64,000 nt of DNA, taken from assembly GCA_010645155.1 (NCBI GenBank), contig CM021323.1, forward strand, positions 11,670,695-11,734,694. The letters are read 5' to 3'. How positions within the stretch are numbered: the stretch's first letter is position 1; the number at the start of each line of letters is the position of its first letter. The position numbers and the translations under genes are program-made. The DNA is from Tigriopus japonicus. Its lineage: Eukaryota > Arthropoda > Copepoda > Harpacticoida > Harpacticidae. The notes beneath the pieces are model-generated. The model was not told where the DNA came from and searched no databases. It saw nothing but the letters and a program-made list of their open reading frames with translations. Positions 47,124 through 56,560 of this stretch are shown here, one piece after another.

Positions 47124-49166
47124 ATGGACCCTGAAACCGGAAAGTGGAGCGAAGTGACTTGGAATCTGGTGTTCACCGTCGTTATCATCGGCTTTGGATC
47201 CGGATTTCAACATGGTTACAACACGGGCGTGTTGAACGAGATCCAGAATGTCACGACCACTTGGATTCGCAATTGCGAGGAAGCCTCTTCATCAATTTGG
47301 AAGACTCGCGATGTATGTGACTACACTTGGTTGGAAACCACATTTATTTGGGCGCAGATCGTGTCCACATTCTGCTTAGGAGGCATGGTTGGAGGTTTAG
47401 CGGTCGGAATCATGTCCAACAACTGCGGTAAATCTCAAGTTCTTGATACTTTAAGTGAAAAGAAACTCCTCTTAGCAATTTCTTTGGTGACTTGTATTTG
47501 TGAAAAAGTATAGTACTAGCATAAATACAGATCAACTGGACCATAGATGCCCTGACGAAAAATTTGTATACGGAATTAAATGTGAGAAAAAGAACTAAAA
47601 ACTTTCTGTCCGAAATCGAATACGGAGATGCTCAAAGTGGGGTACGTTGCGTTGTGTCGTCTTTTTTTCTACGTTTAGAACAGTTTTGAAGACATTATGC
47701 ATTGCGAACTCGAATACGCACTTCACATCATTGCACAACTTTCTAAGAGCATCCAAATCTTCTTTTGTCTTGACCTGAAGGTTATCCATTTTGTTTAATG
47801 GTCATCTTCGTCCATTGAGAGTTAAAATTTAGCGGAAAAAGAACGATAAAATAGCATGTCAATATCTTGCAACATCAAAAATCAAAAGCAACAGGTCAAA
47901 AACTTGAACAAAGTAACACATGTGAAAATCAGGTACAATTCAAAAGCAATGTAAACGGCGCACTTATCATGTTAACCATCCTCATTAATTACAGGAAGAA
48001 AGTATTCACTGTTGGTGAACAACGTATTTGTCTTTGGAGGAGGCCTGTTGATGTTCTTTGCACAAGGACAGCAATCCTATGGCATGTTGATTGGGGGTCG
48101 GTTTCTGGTTGGCATCGCGGCTGGAATCGCTGCCGGAATAACTCCCATGTACTTGTCCGAAATTTCCCCTCGATCTGCTCGAGGTGCGATCGGCACCGTT
48201 TATCAATTGGCCATCACGGTCACCATCCTCTTATCTCAGATCCTTGGCCTAAAATCCGTCATGGGTACTGACGAATTATGGTCTTTCCTCCTTGCCGTGA
48301 CGATTATACCAGGGGTTCTTCAACTTGTGGCCTTGCCTTTTTGTCCGGATTCTCCAAAGCACCTTTATTTGGACAACGATGACCCAACAAAGGCCAAAGA
48401 AGCACTTCAATGGCTACGATGTCGACTGGATGTGTCCGAGGACCTCCAAGAGTATGCCAACGAAAAGGATCGTGAGATTGGATCCACCGAGGAAAGCCAG
48501 ATTTCGATCAAGGATCTGTTCACCAAACGAAGTTGGCGGCGTCCATTGTTGATTGCCGTTATGCTTATGTTGGCCCAACAAATGTCCGGTATCAATGCCA
48601 TCATATTCTATTCTACCGACGTCTTTATCAATGCTGGATTAACCCAAGACAATGCCCAATATGCCACTCTTGGTATGGGATTGGCCAATGTTTTGGTGAC
48701 AATCGTTTCGATTATGATCGTGGAGCGCTTTGGAAGAAAGACCCTTCTCTTAGTCGGTCTATTAGGTATGTTGATGTGCACTTTGGGCCTATTGGCGTGT
48801 CTCGTTTTGAACCAAAATGTAGAGATTGAGGATCTGACCTCAACGGCAGCCTCTCTTTCTGTGGCCATGGTCGTGGGATTTGTGGGCTTTTTTGCCATTG
48901 GTCCTGGTCCCATTCCTTGGTTTTTCGTCTCAGAGCTCTTCACGCAACGCGCTCGACCTGCCGCCAATGCAGTCGCTGTGGGCGTGAATTGGGGGGCTAA
49001 TTTTATCATCTCTTGGAGCTTCCAACCACTTTCGGCCTTACTGGGATCAAATGTGTTTGTGATGTTTTCAGTCCTTCAAATCATCTTTATTTTGTACATT
49101 TGGTGGTTTGTCCCGGAAACCAAGGACCGAACCGCAATGGATATCCTAACTCTCTTCGAAAAGTAA
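47124..49166 (+). CDS. SLC2 (GLUT)-type sugar transporter, 491 residues
   Basis: Two exons, 47124-47427 and 47995-49166, joined in phase 1 (TGCG|GTAAAT, TTACAG|GA). The product is a 12-helix major facilitator superfamily sugar porter of the plasma membrane. Visible landmarks in order: TM1 with G-S-G-F-Q-H-G-Y-N-T-G, the G-R-K after TM2, G-G-R-F-L-V-G, P-M-Y-L-S-E-I-S-P and A-R-G-A-I-G-T, the P-D-S-P-K of the central loop, Q-Q-M-S-G-I-N-A in TM7, E-R-F-G-R-K, G-P-G-P-I-P-W-F and the final P-E-T-K-D-R. The length equals class I GLUTs, and the Q-Q-x-S-G-I-N-A motif also suggests class I. Substrate probably hexose. The intron holds a small retroelement-like fragment. Confidence 0.93.
47595..47789 (-). 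pseudogene. Possible BEL/Pao retroelement gag fragment
   Basis: A 64-codon minus-strand frame in the transporter intron reads K-T-K-E-D-L-D-A-L-R-K-L and then a short V-K-C-V segment, resembling the start of the gag-associated helical region (DUF1759 type) of BEL/Pao elements. No other element part is present. Weak call. Confidence 0.25.
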
Positions 49167-49559
49167 TGCCTTCTTCTAGAGAACAAACCACATCAATCAT
49201 TAAAAGGACATATCTTTTCATCAAAGTAGTGACCCCTGAATAATCAAAAAAAAAAACGTCTCAAGAGTTCACCGTATCTTCGCTAGAATATATTTTAAGA
49301 AATTTTTTGAAGTAGCTAACTTCTTTTGAAGGAGATATTATCTACAATTTACCTCCTTAATTATCTAAATACGAATGGCAACATACAAGAAATTGACAGG
49401 CTCCAGACGCTAATTTGGCCTCCAGTCGTGTTTAAATCATCCGCTGAATTCAGGTGACGTCATCAACATTCAGCAGCGTTGTTGTGAACTTGTGCCCAAA
49501 AGCCGTGGGTTCACGATTCAAGTTACGTCTTCCCTCTAAATTTAACATTGGCTTTTATA
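49167..49559. other. Spacer between the transporter and DTD1
   Basis: AT-rich, no gene. The last 110 bases before 49560 are the likely promoter and short 5'UTR of the deacylase gene. Confidence 0.45.
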
Positions 49560-50054
49560 ATGAAAGCCGTGATTCAAAGAGTTTCCAAAGCCTCTGTAAG
49601 TGTCAATGGGGAGCTCATCAGCGAAATAGCTCAAGGTCTTTGTGTCCTTATTGGGATCCACAAAGACGATACTCCCAAAGAACGCGAGTTCATTGTCCGT
49701 AAAATTCTCAATCTCCGCATATTCGACAACCCTAGCAATGGAAAACGATGGGACAAGAGCGCTAAAGAACTGAACCTTGAAATCCTTTGCATTAGTCAAT
49801 TCACATTATATCACATCATCAAAGGAAACAAACTTGATTTTCATCTAGCCATGGCCGGTGAGCAATCCAAAGACTTCTACCATCAATTTTTGTCGGAAAT
49901 CCGAGCCCAATACAAAAGTGATCGTATCAAAGACGGCCAATTTGGGGCTATGATGGAAGTCAACATCACCAATGACGGTCCAGTCACGTTAGAAATCGAA
50001 TCCATAGCTAACTCGGGATCAACAGTAACAGCAGACCAAGAGACTTCGAAATAA
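49560..50054 (+). CDS. dtd1: D-aminoacyl-tRNA deacylase (DTD), 164 residues
   Basis: A single-exon gene. The enzyme removes D-amino acids (and glycine) wrongly attached to tRNA, in the cytosol. The sequence is full length, beginning M-K-A-V-I-Q-R-V as in most members. The family's two active-site motifs are present: S-Q-F-T-L at residues 79-83 and G-P-V-T at 140-143 (here N-D-G-P-V-T). A polar C-terminal extension of about 15 residues follows. ATG 49560 is chosen because the family starts there. The gene converges on the minus-strand CCCH gene, with stop codons 66 bp apart; AATAAA motifs overlap its stop (50050-50055) and at 50058-50063. Confidence 0.95.
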   Translation: MKAVIQRVSKASVSVNGELISEIAQGLCVLIGIHKDDTPKEREFIVRKILNLRIFDNPSNGKRWDKSAKELNLEILCISQFTLYHIIKGNKLDFHLAMAGEQSKDFYHQFLSEIRAQYKSDRIKDGQFGAMMEVNITNDGPVTLEIESIANSGSTVTADQETSK

Positions 50055-50057
50055 ATT

Positions 50058-50063
50058 AATAAA
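50058..50063 (+). terminator. Polyadenylation signal AATAAA of DTD
   Basis: Canonical hexamer a few bases after the stop; another copy overlaps the stop codon. Confidence 0.55.
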
Positions 50064-50120
50064 AGACACATTTTCATCTCAGGAAATCGAACAAATACTT
50101 GTATGATTTTTATCATCACT

Positions 50121-50771
50121 TTACGTGGGCTCATTTTGATACACCTTATTGTAAAACTTCATGGCTTTCTTGCCAGGCACCAGCCCATCACTCAACCCGG
50201 GCCTTTTCTTTCTTCTGCCAATACCCTGCGAATCCTCGCCCGTGATCACGGCACCTTCATCGTAACTCATCACGGGTTCTTTGACACTAGCCGGCGCTTG
50301 AGTGGCCGCGCTTTGGGCCACATTCTCAACAGGCGTGGGGTCCTTGGTGGTCGTGGTCGTGGTTTTAACATCCGAATCATGGGCAAACGTGCACTTGTGC
50401 CCGAACCGACACCGCCCTTTTCGAAAATTCCAACACACTTTACGTCCATCGATGGTTTTCAACTCTTCTTGTTTCGTTGTCATGGCCACATGGCGCTCAA
50501 GGACGGCCTTTTTCTGCACTTCACGATCGCGAAACGGATTTCGAAACACCGACATCTCGCCCGCTATGGAAGGATTGTCCCGATTGTCCTTATCGGTAAA
50601 GTCTTTGATCTCTTGCATAAACGAAGGCTTGGGCAAAGTTCGAGGAATATTTCCGGACATGAACGGATTCGACAACACCACCGGAGGTTCCGTTTTGGGT
50701 GCCGAATCCTCCGGTTCCTCTTCCGACGAAGATGAATCGGAGCCATAGCCCCCTAGTAATCCCAAAGACAT
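50121..50771 (-). CDS. CCCH zinc-finger protein, downstream ORF of a dicistronic pair, 216 residues
   Basis: Intronless minus-strand frame starting at ATG 50771. The N-terminus is acidic/serine-rich (S-D-S-S-S-S-E-E-E near residue 11), typical of CK2-phosphorylated nuclear proteins. One zinc finger C-x7-C-x5-C-x3-H lies at C113, C121, C127, H131. The C-terminus is basic (G-R-R-K-K-R) and ends in a conserved-looking K-A-M-K-F-Y-N-K-V-Y-Q segment. CCCH fingers commonly bind RNA; the role here is unknown to me. The start lies only 2 nt after the stop of the PPP1R11 ORF, so both are probably made from one mRNA. The frame is also open 22 codons further upstream, inside the PPP1R11 frame but out of register, without an earlier ATG. 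Confidence 0.85.
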   Translation of the reverse strand: MSLGLLGGYGSDSSSSEEEPEDSAPKTEPPVVLSNPFMSGNIPRTLPKPSFMQEIKDFTDKDNRDNPSIAGEMSVFRNPFRDREVQKKAVLERHVAMTTKQEELKTIDGRKVCWNFRKGRCRFGHKCTFAHDSDVKTTTTTTKDPTPVENVAQSAATQAPASVKEPVMSYDEGAVITGEDSQGIGRRKKRPGLSDGLVPGKKAMKFYNKVYQNEPT

Positions 50772-50773
50772 GG

Positions 50774-51124
50774 TTATTTCGAGTCTTCTGAAGGTCCACG
50801 AACTTCTTTGCCGTGATGTCCGGGACAATGAGCGCATTCGTCGTCGGAAGATTCGTCACCCGAGCTCACATCCGGCTCACCGGGCACAAATCGACGGGGT
50901 TTGACGTAGATACAGCAACATTTACTCTTCTTCTTGCCCATGCCTTCATTGTCGACCGTGTCGGTGGTCCATTGGACCTTCTTGTCCTGATCTTCTGACG
51001 GTTGGGATTGGGGTTCTTGAGTCTGACGAAGGCGTAGCGTAGGATTTTCGGGGTGGGATCTCTCGGATTCGACCTGGGTTTGGGACGAAGGGGTGTGTTC
51101 ACGGGTCGGAAGTGCTGCGGCCAT
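50774..51124 (-). CDS. PPP1R11: Protein phosphatase 1 regulatory (inhibitor) subunit 11 homologue, 116 residues
   Basis: The product is recognised by K-V-Q-W at residues 49-52 (a variant of the PP1-docking R-V-x-F motif), followed by T-V-D-N-E and S-K-C-C-C-I-Y, the hallmark of inhibitor-3/PPP1R11. In mammals this protein inhibits PP1 catalytic subunit and has also been reported as an E3 ubiquitin ligase, with the Cys-rich core being needed. An acidic serine stretch ([10 protein letters not shown]) and a further C-A-H-C...H-H cluster follow. The N-terminus is polar and disordered. Length is close to the family norm. Its TAA is 2 nt upstream of the CCCH ATG on the same strand. A TTCAG about 17 nt before that ATG could be an acceptor for trans-splicing or cis-splicing, but no proof is available. 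Confidence 0.93.
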   Translation of the reverse strand: MAAALPTREHTPSSQTQVESERSHPENPTLRLRQTQEPQSQPSEDQDKKVQWTTDTVDNEGMGKKKSKCCCIYVKPRRFVPGEPDVSSGDESSDDECAHCPGHHGKEVRGPSEDSK

Positions 51125-51280
51125 GCTAGTGGGACTTGAAGGGAGACATAGCCGGAGAACCAGGGACGGAAAGAAGGAAATCTAGAGGCACAAAATGTTT
51201 CCAAAGTTGGTTGTTGATTTGAGGTGGAAATAACAAGGGCAGGGTGTCTGCTGAATGAGTGAAAATTGTGGCCAACCAAA

Positions 51281-51288
51281 GTGAGTTG
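51281..51288. repeat. Left 8-bp target duplication of the outer hAT-type element
   Basis: GTGAGTTG; the right copy at 52883-52890 is GTAAGTTG (7 of 8). Confidence 0.75.
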
Positions 51289-52882
51289 TAGTGATGGGAC
51301 GAGACGGCATTTCCAATACATGAGACCGACTGATGCCGCTCTCAATTAATACATCTCAGAAGCTGGCATCAATACTGTATCAAGTCTTACGAACGAAATG
51401 ACAGCTACAAAAGGTATCAGCCACTAGTGATGGGGGGCAAACAAGAGATTGGGCAAGCTGTATTGGCACAATGCTTGGGCTTGCTGAAGCTTGGCATAGC
51501 TTGGGTGCTTGTACAAGTACTTTTCCCAGCTAACAGGTTTGCCAAATTTGCTATGAACGAAGAATAAACTTGCCATCCGAATTTCACTAAACCAGGCTGA
51601 TTCAGTTAAATAGGGCCCATACCTTTGAAAGGATGTATTTTTAAGAAAATTACACACTTCAATTCTCTCACATGGGGAAATGCAAAATATTTTGAGAATA
51701 CTGAAAGAAGATTTGGCATTTTACTTTTTCATGCCGGCGACTCTGAGTAAACGAGATTGTTCTGGAAGTGTGACTTCTAAATCTCGGTCTTGATTAGCCT
51801 CAAAAGTGCATTCATGTGTGGCCTAGAACCGAAACAAAAAAACCATGGTTTTGCAAATGCTATCCAAATTGAAATATTTTTTTTTATCACTTCCACTATT
51901 TTTTGCTAAATTATTAAGGTCAAAAGATCATCGAAAATGCAGCTTGACATTTTTTTCTTCTAAGTCACACTGCAAGTATCTTAACTCTTCAAAGAGCAAC
52001 TGCCGGCAACTGCATCTTCCGATGTTCCTTGAGCTTGGGAAGTGTATTGGTGTATTGCCCAAGTAATGCTTGTCAACAACTTGTTCTTGGGTGTTTGTGA
52101 TGACTCATTTCTTGCCCAAGTCACATCACTATCAGCCACCGATTGAACCGTTTAACAATTTTGTTAAAGCGTGTAATCGAAATCCAACTCTCTTTTGAGG
52201 TATTTCTAATATGCATGGAGACCATGACCTTTATTGACGCCGTATCAAATAGCTTTTTGACTGATATTGTCCGTTTCAATAAGGTTCCTTTGATATTCAA
52301 ATCTTAGTTGCTAGTCACACTTCTTAGCCAGGTTGACTAGAATGTGGTAATAATGCCGTGATTTGCCACCTGATTTCAATGTTGATGGGCTTTAGCAAAT
52401 GGAAATTTCAAACAATAACTGTGCACTAATGAGTTAAATAAAATCTTGTGTTGCAACATAATAACATAAGCAATCGTTAAATGAAATATTCTCCGACAAT
52501 TTGGAGGATGTAACATAAGTTTTTGTGTTAATGAAAAAGATTCCACGTCACACTTTCAGTGGTTCTTCAGGTATTTTTCTTTAAAACTTTGAAGCCAACA
52601 TGTTATGCCAAGTTGTGGAATCGACGAGATGTTCCTTGATTTGAAATTCTATTGTTTAAGTTTAAAACAACGGAAAAATAAATCTAGATATTTTGTGCCT
52701 TCAAACTGAAACCGATCGAACACCAGAGAAAAAAGCAAAACTCAATTAGAGCAATTTTGGCAACACTTCGCATGTCTCACTTGGTCTCAACTCTCAAGTC
52801 GGAATCAAGACCAGCGAGACTCTCAATGTATTGGTCTGGTCTCATACTGTATGAGACATTGCTGGTATCAGCCCCATCAGTA
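51289..52882. mobile_element. Outer non-autonomous hAT-type transposon (host of a nested element), 1594 bp
   Basis: Left end reads TAGTGATGGGAC; right end on the minus strand reads TACTGATGGGGC (10 of 12). The flanking 8-bp repeats GTGAGTTG/GTAAGTTG match at 7 of 8. Motifs such as GTCTCA/TGAGAC recur near both ends, typical of hAT subterminal repeats. Without the nested element the original length would be about 880 bp. No transposase frame. It sits about 165 bp upstream of the PPP1R11 start codon and could affect that promoter. Confidence 0.8.
51425..52131. mobile_element. Inner nested non-autonomous hAT-type transposon, 707 bp
   Basis: Both ends start TAGTGATG read inward (left continues GGGGGGCAAAC, right continues TGACTTGGGCAAG). 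The flanking 8-bp repeats are perfect: TCAGCCAC at 51417-51424 and 52132-52139. Subterminal GCTTGGG/CCCAAG motifs are repeated near both ends. No coding capacity. It lies wholly inside the 51289-52882 element, so it inserted later. Confidence 0.88.
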
Positions 52883-54906
52883 GTAAGTTGCGCTTTTCTC
52901 GTTAAAATTAAAGAAGTTTTGAGTCAAAATCGATCGATTTTGGCATTTCTGAATCGATTTCTGGAATTTTCATGACAAGTTTATGCAAGATTGCAAAATT
53001 TGTCAGAAACATCACAAGCATCAAAAGTTGAAGTGGGATACACAAGGAAGAGGAAGTGCAAAAGCATAAAACTCATTCATATGATACCATTTGGTATACA
53101 AAAATATATTTGAGTTTTAATTTGTTGTATTTTAGGCAAAATTGTCATGCACAAGTTCAGTTTTACAAGAATAAAGGTTGAACAAAATATCCCTTTCTTC
53201 ACAGTTTTTTGCCATTTTTCTTTATATTGAATAGAAAATATATAATTTCAGACACTATTAGACTGAACATGAATAAGGAATAGTATCTAAGTAGTTCATA
53301 ACCTAATTTATGTTCCCATTTAGAGTAAATGGCATTAGGTAAGACTTCACATTTTTGAAAATTGAACTATGATGCTTAAAATGACAACTTTCTTGTCTTT
53401 TCCAAGATGGTCTGAAGATCTAAAGAATTTTCAATTGGAATGGAGAAAAAGGTGTTTCCAAGAAAATATTCAGTATTGAAATTGTATTAGTCATTGGGTA
53501 AAAGAGACCTAAAATCTTTTACGGGCCAAAAAAATTGGGCGAGGATCAAACCTCTGACCCTAGCACCAACAATTGAAAAAAATGCTAATATGGAAAGTCT
53601 TGATGGCTGCTTGGATACTTTGCATTTGTTTAACTCATTGGACACTCATGAATTAGGCACCTTAGTAGCATTTAAAATGGCAGAAACCCTTTATCCATAG
53701 ATGCCAATTTGTCTTTTAGAATAACTTTGTGGGAACTTTCAGGTCTTGTTCTTAAACAAAACTTGGAAAGGAACTTGTTGCTCTTGTTGTATTGTTGATT
53801 AGCAATAGTTCGTCATTGCTCTTCTATTCTTTCTGAACCACAAGCACAGTTGTTTTCTTGAAATTTAGAGATCTCTCTGCACTGACAAACAATTTCTTGA
53901 CAAACTGATGGCGTTGTACCATTGCTTAAATGATTCTTGGTCTTGATTATTGTAGCCTCAGTTCAGGAACTCTTTTTCCAACACAAATGAAACCACTGTT
54001 TCAAAACTACTCTTTGATATGCCTAAAGCACCTTAGTTTGCTTGGGCACAGCACAAATACTTGTGGCCAAACATCCAAATCAATGCTAAAAGCCAGAGCA
54101 TGGGGGATTTGGGGCACTATTCACCAGCAAACTTGCCTCAAAAAGGTTCTTTAGAGCCTTTGAATCAATGAGATAATCATGGCAACTTCAAGCACAAGTT
54201 TTCCTTCCAACAGCAATTGGGTTTTATATGAGATAACACGCAATTTGAAGCTTTTTCTCCCCTTGAGTGTCTGAACGCGTTCTTCGCCATTGTTTACAGC
54301 TAGGCCTAAGTTGGCGGGTGAGTGCAAGAGGTGACCATTCCTTGCTGGAGAGTCCTTGATTAGCCATTGTGCCAACTGACTCAATCATCTCATCAATGCC
54401 TATGCTCATTCATGTCCAAGGGCTTCAGCAGGAAAATATGAAAGTTTTCAACTTCTGTTCATTAATACTTTGTGATTTTAAACTGTAAATTGAAAACCGA
54501 AAATTGTAGTGTTCATGATAGTCTTACAGGGTCTTATGTTGGCTGCCGACCCTGTTGTTGAGATTTTCTGCCACAAAAGGAGCATTGGTAAAAAAGTTAT
54601 TTTGTACAATCTAGAATCTATGTGAAATCTAGAATCCTCCTTTGTAACAATTGTTTGTCTTAAATATTTTGCATCTTCCATGCCTAATGGGGAGAAAAAA
54701 TAGACCTAATAAAATGGGGGAAAATAATCTAGTTGATGTTTAAAAATATGAAATAATTAACCCCCATGATTTGGAGTTTTAAAACCTATAAATGAAAACT
54801 GACAATATTTTCATGAAATTTTGCTGAAAGTGAATAAACTAACTGGGCCAATAGAAATGAAAAAAGTGTGGTAACACTTATTTGCTGTCATAATTACTTT
54901 TTCTTG
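52883..54906. other. AT-rich intergenic, no gene seen
   Basis: No supported exon. A stretch near 53545-53560 resembles an RNA polymerase III B box on the minus strand (GGTTTGATCC) but has no A box at the expected distance. Confidence 0.4.
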
Positions 54907-55112
54907 TTTTGGGCCCTTCAACGCAGAAGATATTTATTTTAGAGCATAGCAAAATTAAGTCAAATTTACAAGCGTCGAGTACATACTAGCGTCAGCAACT
55001 GTGTGTGAAGCACAGCACCTGGCACGAGGATGTACTCATCAACGAACGTTAATCTGACTTGATTTTACCATACTCTAAAATAAATTTTCTGCGTTAAAGT
55101 TGTGGCCCAAAA
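54907..55112. repeat. Short inverted-repeat (foldback/MITE-like) element, 206 bp
   Basis: The arms start TTTTGGGCC and are related over about 80 bp each (shared AACGCAGAA and ATTTATTTTAGAG blocks) around a middle of about 40 bp. Left and right end points are 54907 and 55112. No clear target duplication was found. Transcription would yield a long imperfect hairpin. Confidence 0.7.
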
Positions 55113-56093
55113 TTGAAATCAATAATTATTTACATGTTAACCGATTTTCAGGTTACTTGGCCTTTTGATTTTTGAAGCCAAGAAGCTTATTTTAAAAAGA
55201 TATGCACACCTTTCGTGCATGAATTAAAAATACCTTTGTCATTGTAACCTAAAAAAATATGCCTTCATTACCGATAAATTTTGGTTTTATGTGATGCTTG
55301 CCATTTTTGACACTCGAAACAAACCAATCCTATTTCGAAGAGCCTGCAATGACCTTAGGGTCAAGGTCCGCCAAATTTCATATGTAATTGGTTAAGACAA
55401 TTGCGAAAAAAGATTGTTGGTTTTGTGTCCCGTACTCTTGGGCCGCCCTTTCTTTTTTTCTGTTCTGCGCTAGATCAAATATTTCAAACAGTCATTTGCT
55501 CCTTAACAAACGGTCGAGAATGAGATGCAATCGTAGAATTTTAGTGAAGCAATAAGGCACCAAAGGACGGTACCGAACGACAGGGTAAACAATCAGGCCC
55601 AGCTGATGTTTATCTAGTTTTTCCTTAGATAAAAGCTATTGGGTACTAAGGCCTACACCTAAACAATTGCAAGGCTGAGGACCTACAATTACAGCACAAT
55701 GAATGGCTATTGGGCCCACCATTTTGGACTTTTCATATGACTCATGGGTCCACCATAAATCATGCAGAGACCCAGTTGTGGGTCGCGGACCACTCACAGA
55801 GTACTGACTGCCGACGCCTGGCAAAGAATATAAAAGATGCGACAATGCATCGCCAGCATCGATACTTGCACCTTTTCAAATAAATGCGGGAAAGAACAAG
55901 TTAGGCTAATAAAGGGTCTGAAGATTAAATGAGCGTCCCAATGAATGGTTCAAATACGAACCCGCTTTTTGTAACGCAATTGAAATGACTCCTGTCCGAC
56001 CAAACAGCATCTCGAGAGCCACGTTAGAAATGGTTGTCGATCCTTGTCCTTTGATCTTTGGCTGTTTCTTTATTTCCCACTTATTTTGTACTA
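55113..56093. other. Intergenic between foldback elements
   Basis: AT-rich, no gene seen. Confidence 0.4.
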
Positions 56094-56100
56094 CCCAAAC
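56094..56100. repeat. Left 7-bp target duplication CCCAAAC
   Basis: Exact match to 56554-56560 flanking the foldback element. Confidence 0.75.
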
Positions 56101-56553
56101 CAAGAAGCACGGAAATCATGGAGGTGGAGGCTAGAAATGAGAATTATGATTTCCAGTAGAAACAAACCATTTGCGTTCTTCTGCAAATGAGACGTGGCTT
56201 GCATAGAGAAGAACACGTATTTCAAATTTCAACTCAATCGAACGCCGGAGTGAAAAGTTATGCCTTCTCAAACTTATGTACTGAAGAGAGCATCATAGAA
56301 TGAATGAACTCGCCCTTTTGTGGTAAAGCAATTACCACAAAAGGGCTAGTTCATTCATTCTCGGTAGAATTTGCACTGAACTTTGAGTGAGCATAACTTT
56401 TTTCTCCCACGTTCGATTGAGCTGAAAATTGAAATACGTATTCTTGTCAACATATGCAAGGTCTCATTTGCAGAAGAATGTAATTGAATTGTTCTTATTG
56501 GAAATCATAATTCTCAGCGATAGCCTCTAACTCCATGATTTCAGTGCTTCTTG
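56101..56553. mobile_element. Palindromic foldback element, 453 bp
   Basis: The whole element is one imperfect inverted repeat: arms of roughly 225 bp, ends CAAGAAGCAC...GTGCTTCTTG, near 75-80% matched by eye, around a 5-base loop close to the centre. The inner 56298-56360 (63 bp) is almost perfectly palindromic. Flanked by the direct repeat CCCAAAC. No coding sequence. The class is uncertain: a foldback transposon, a MITE dimer or a hairpin-ended element; the 7-bp duplication does not decide it. RNA from either strand would fold into a long hairpin. Confidence 0.85.
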
Positions 56554-56560
56554 CCCAAAC

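Noticed and set aside
53540..53575. B-box-like motif suggesting a tRNA-derived SINE
   Set aside because: No A box at the expected distance and no tail or target duplication; a similar motif near 58990 has the same problem.
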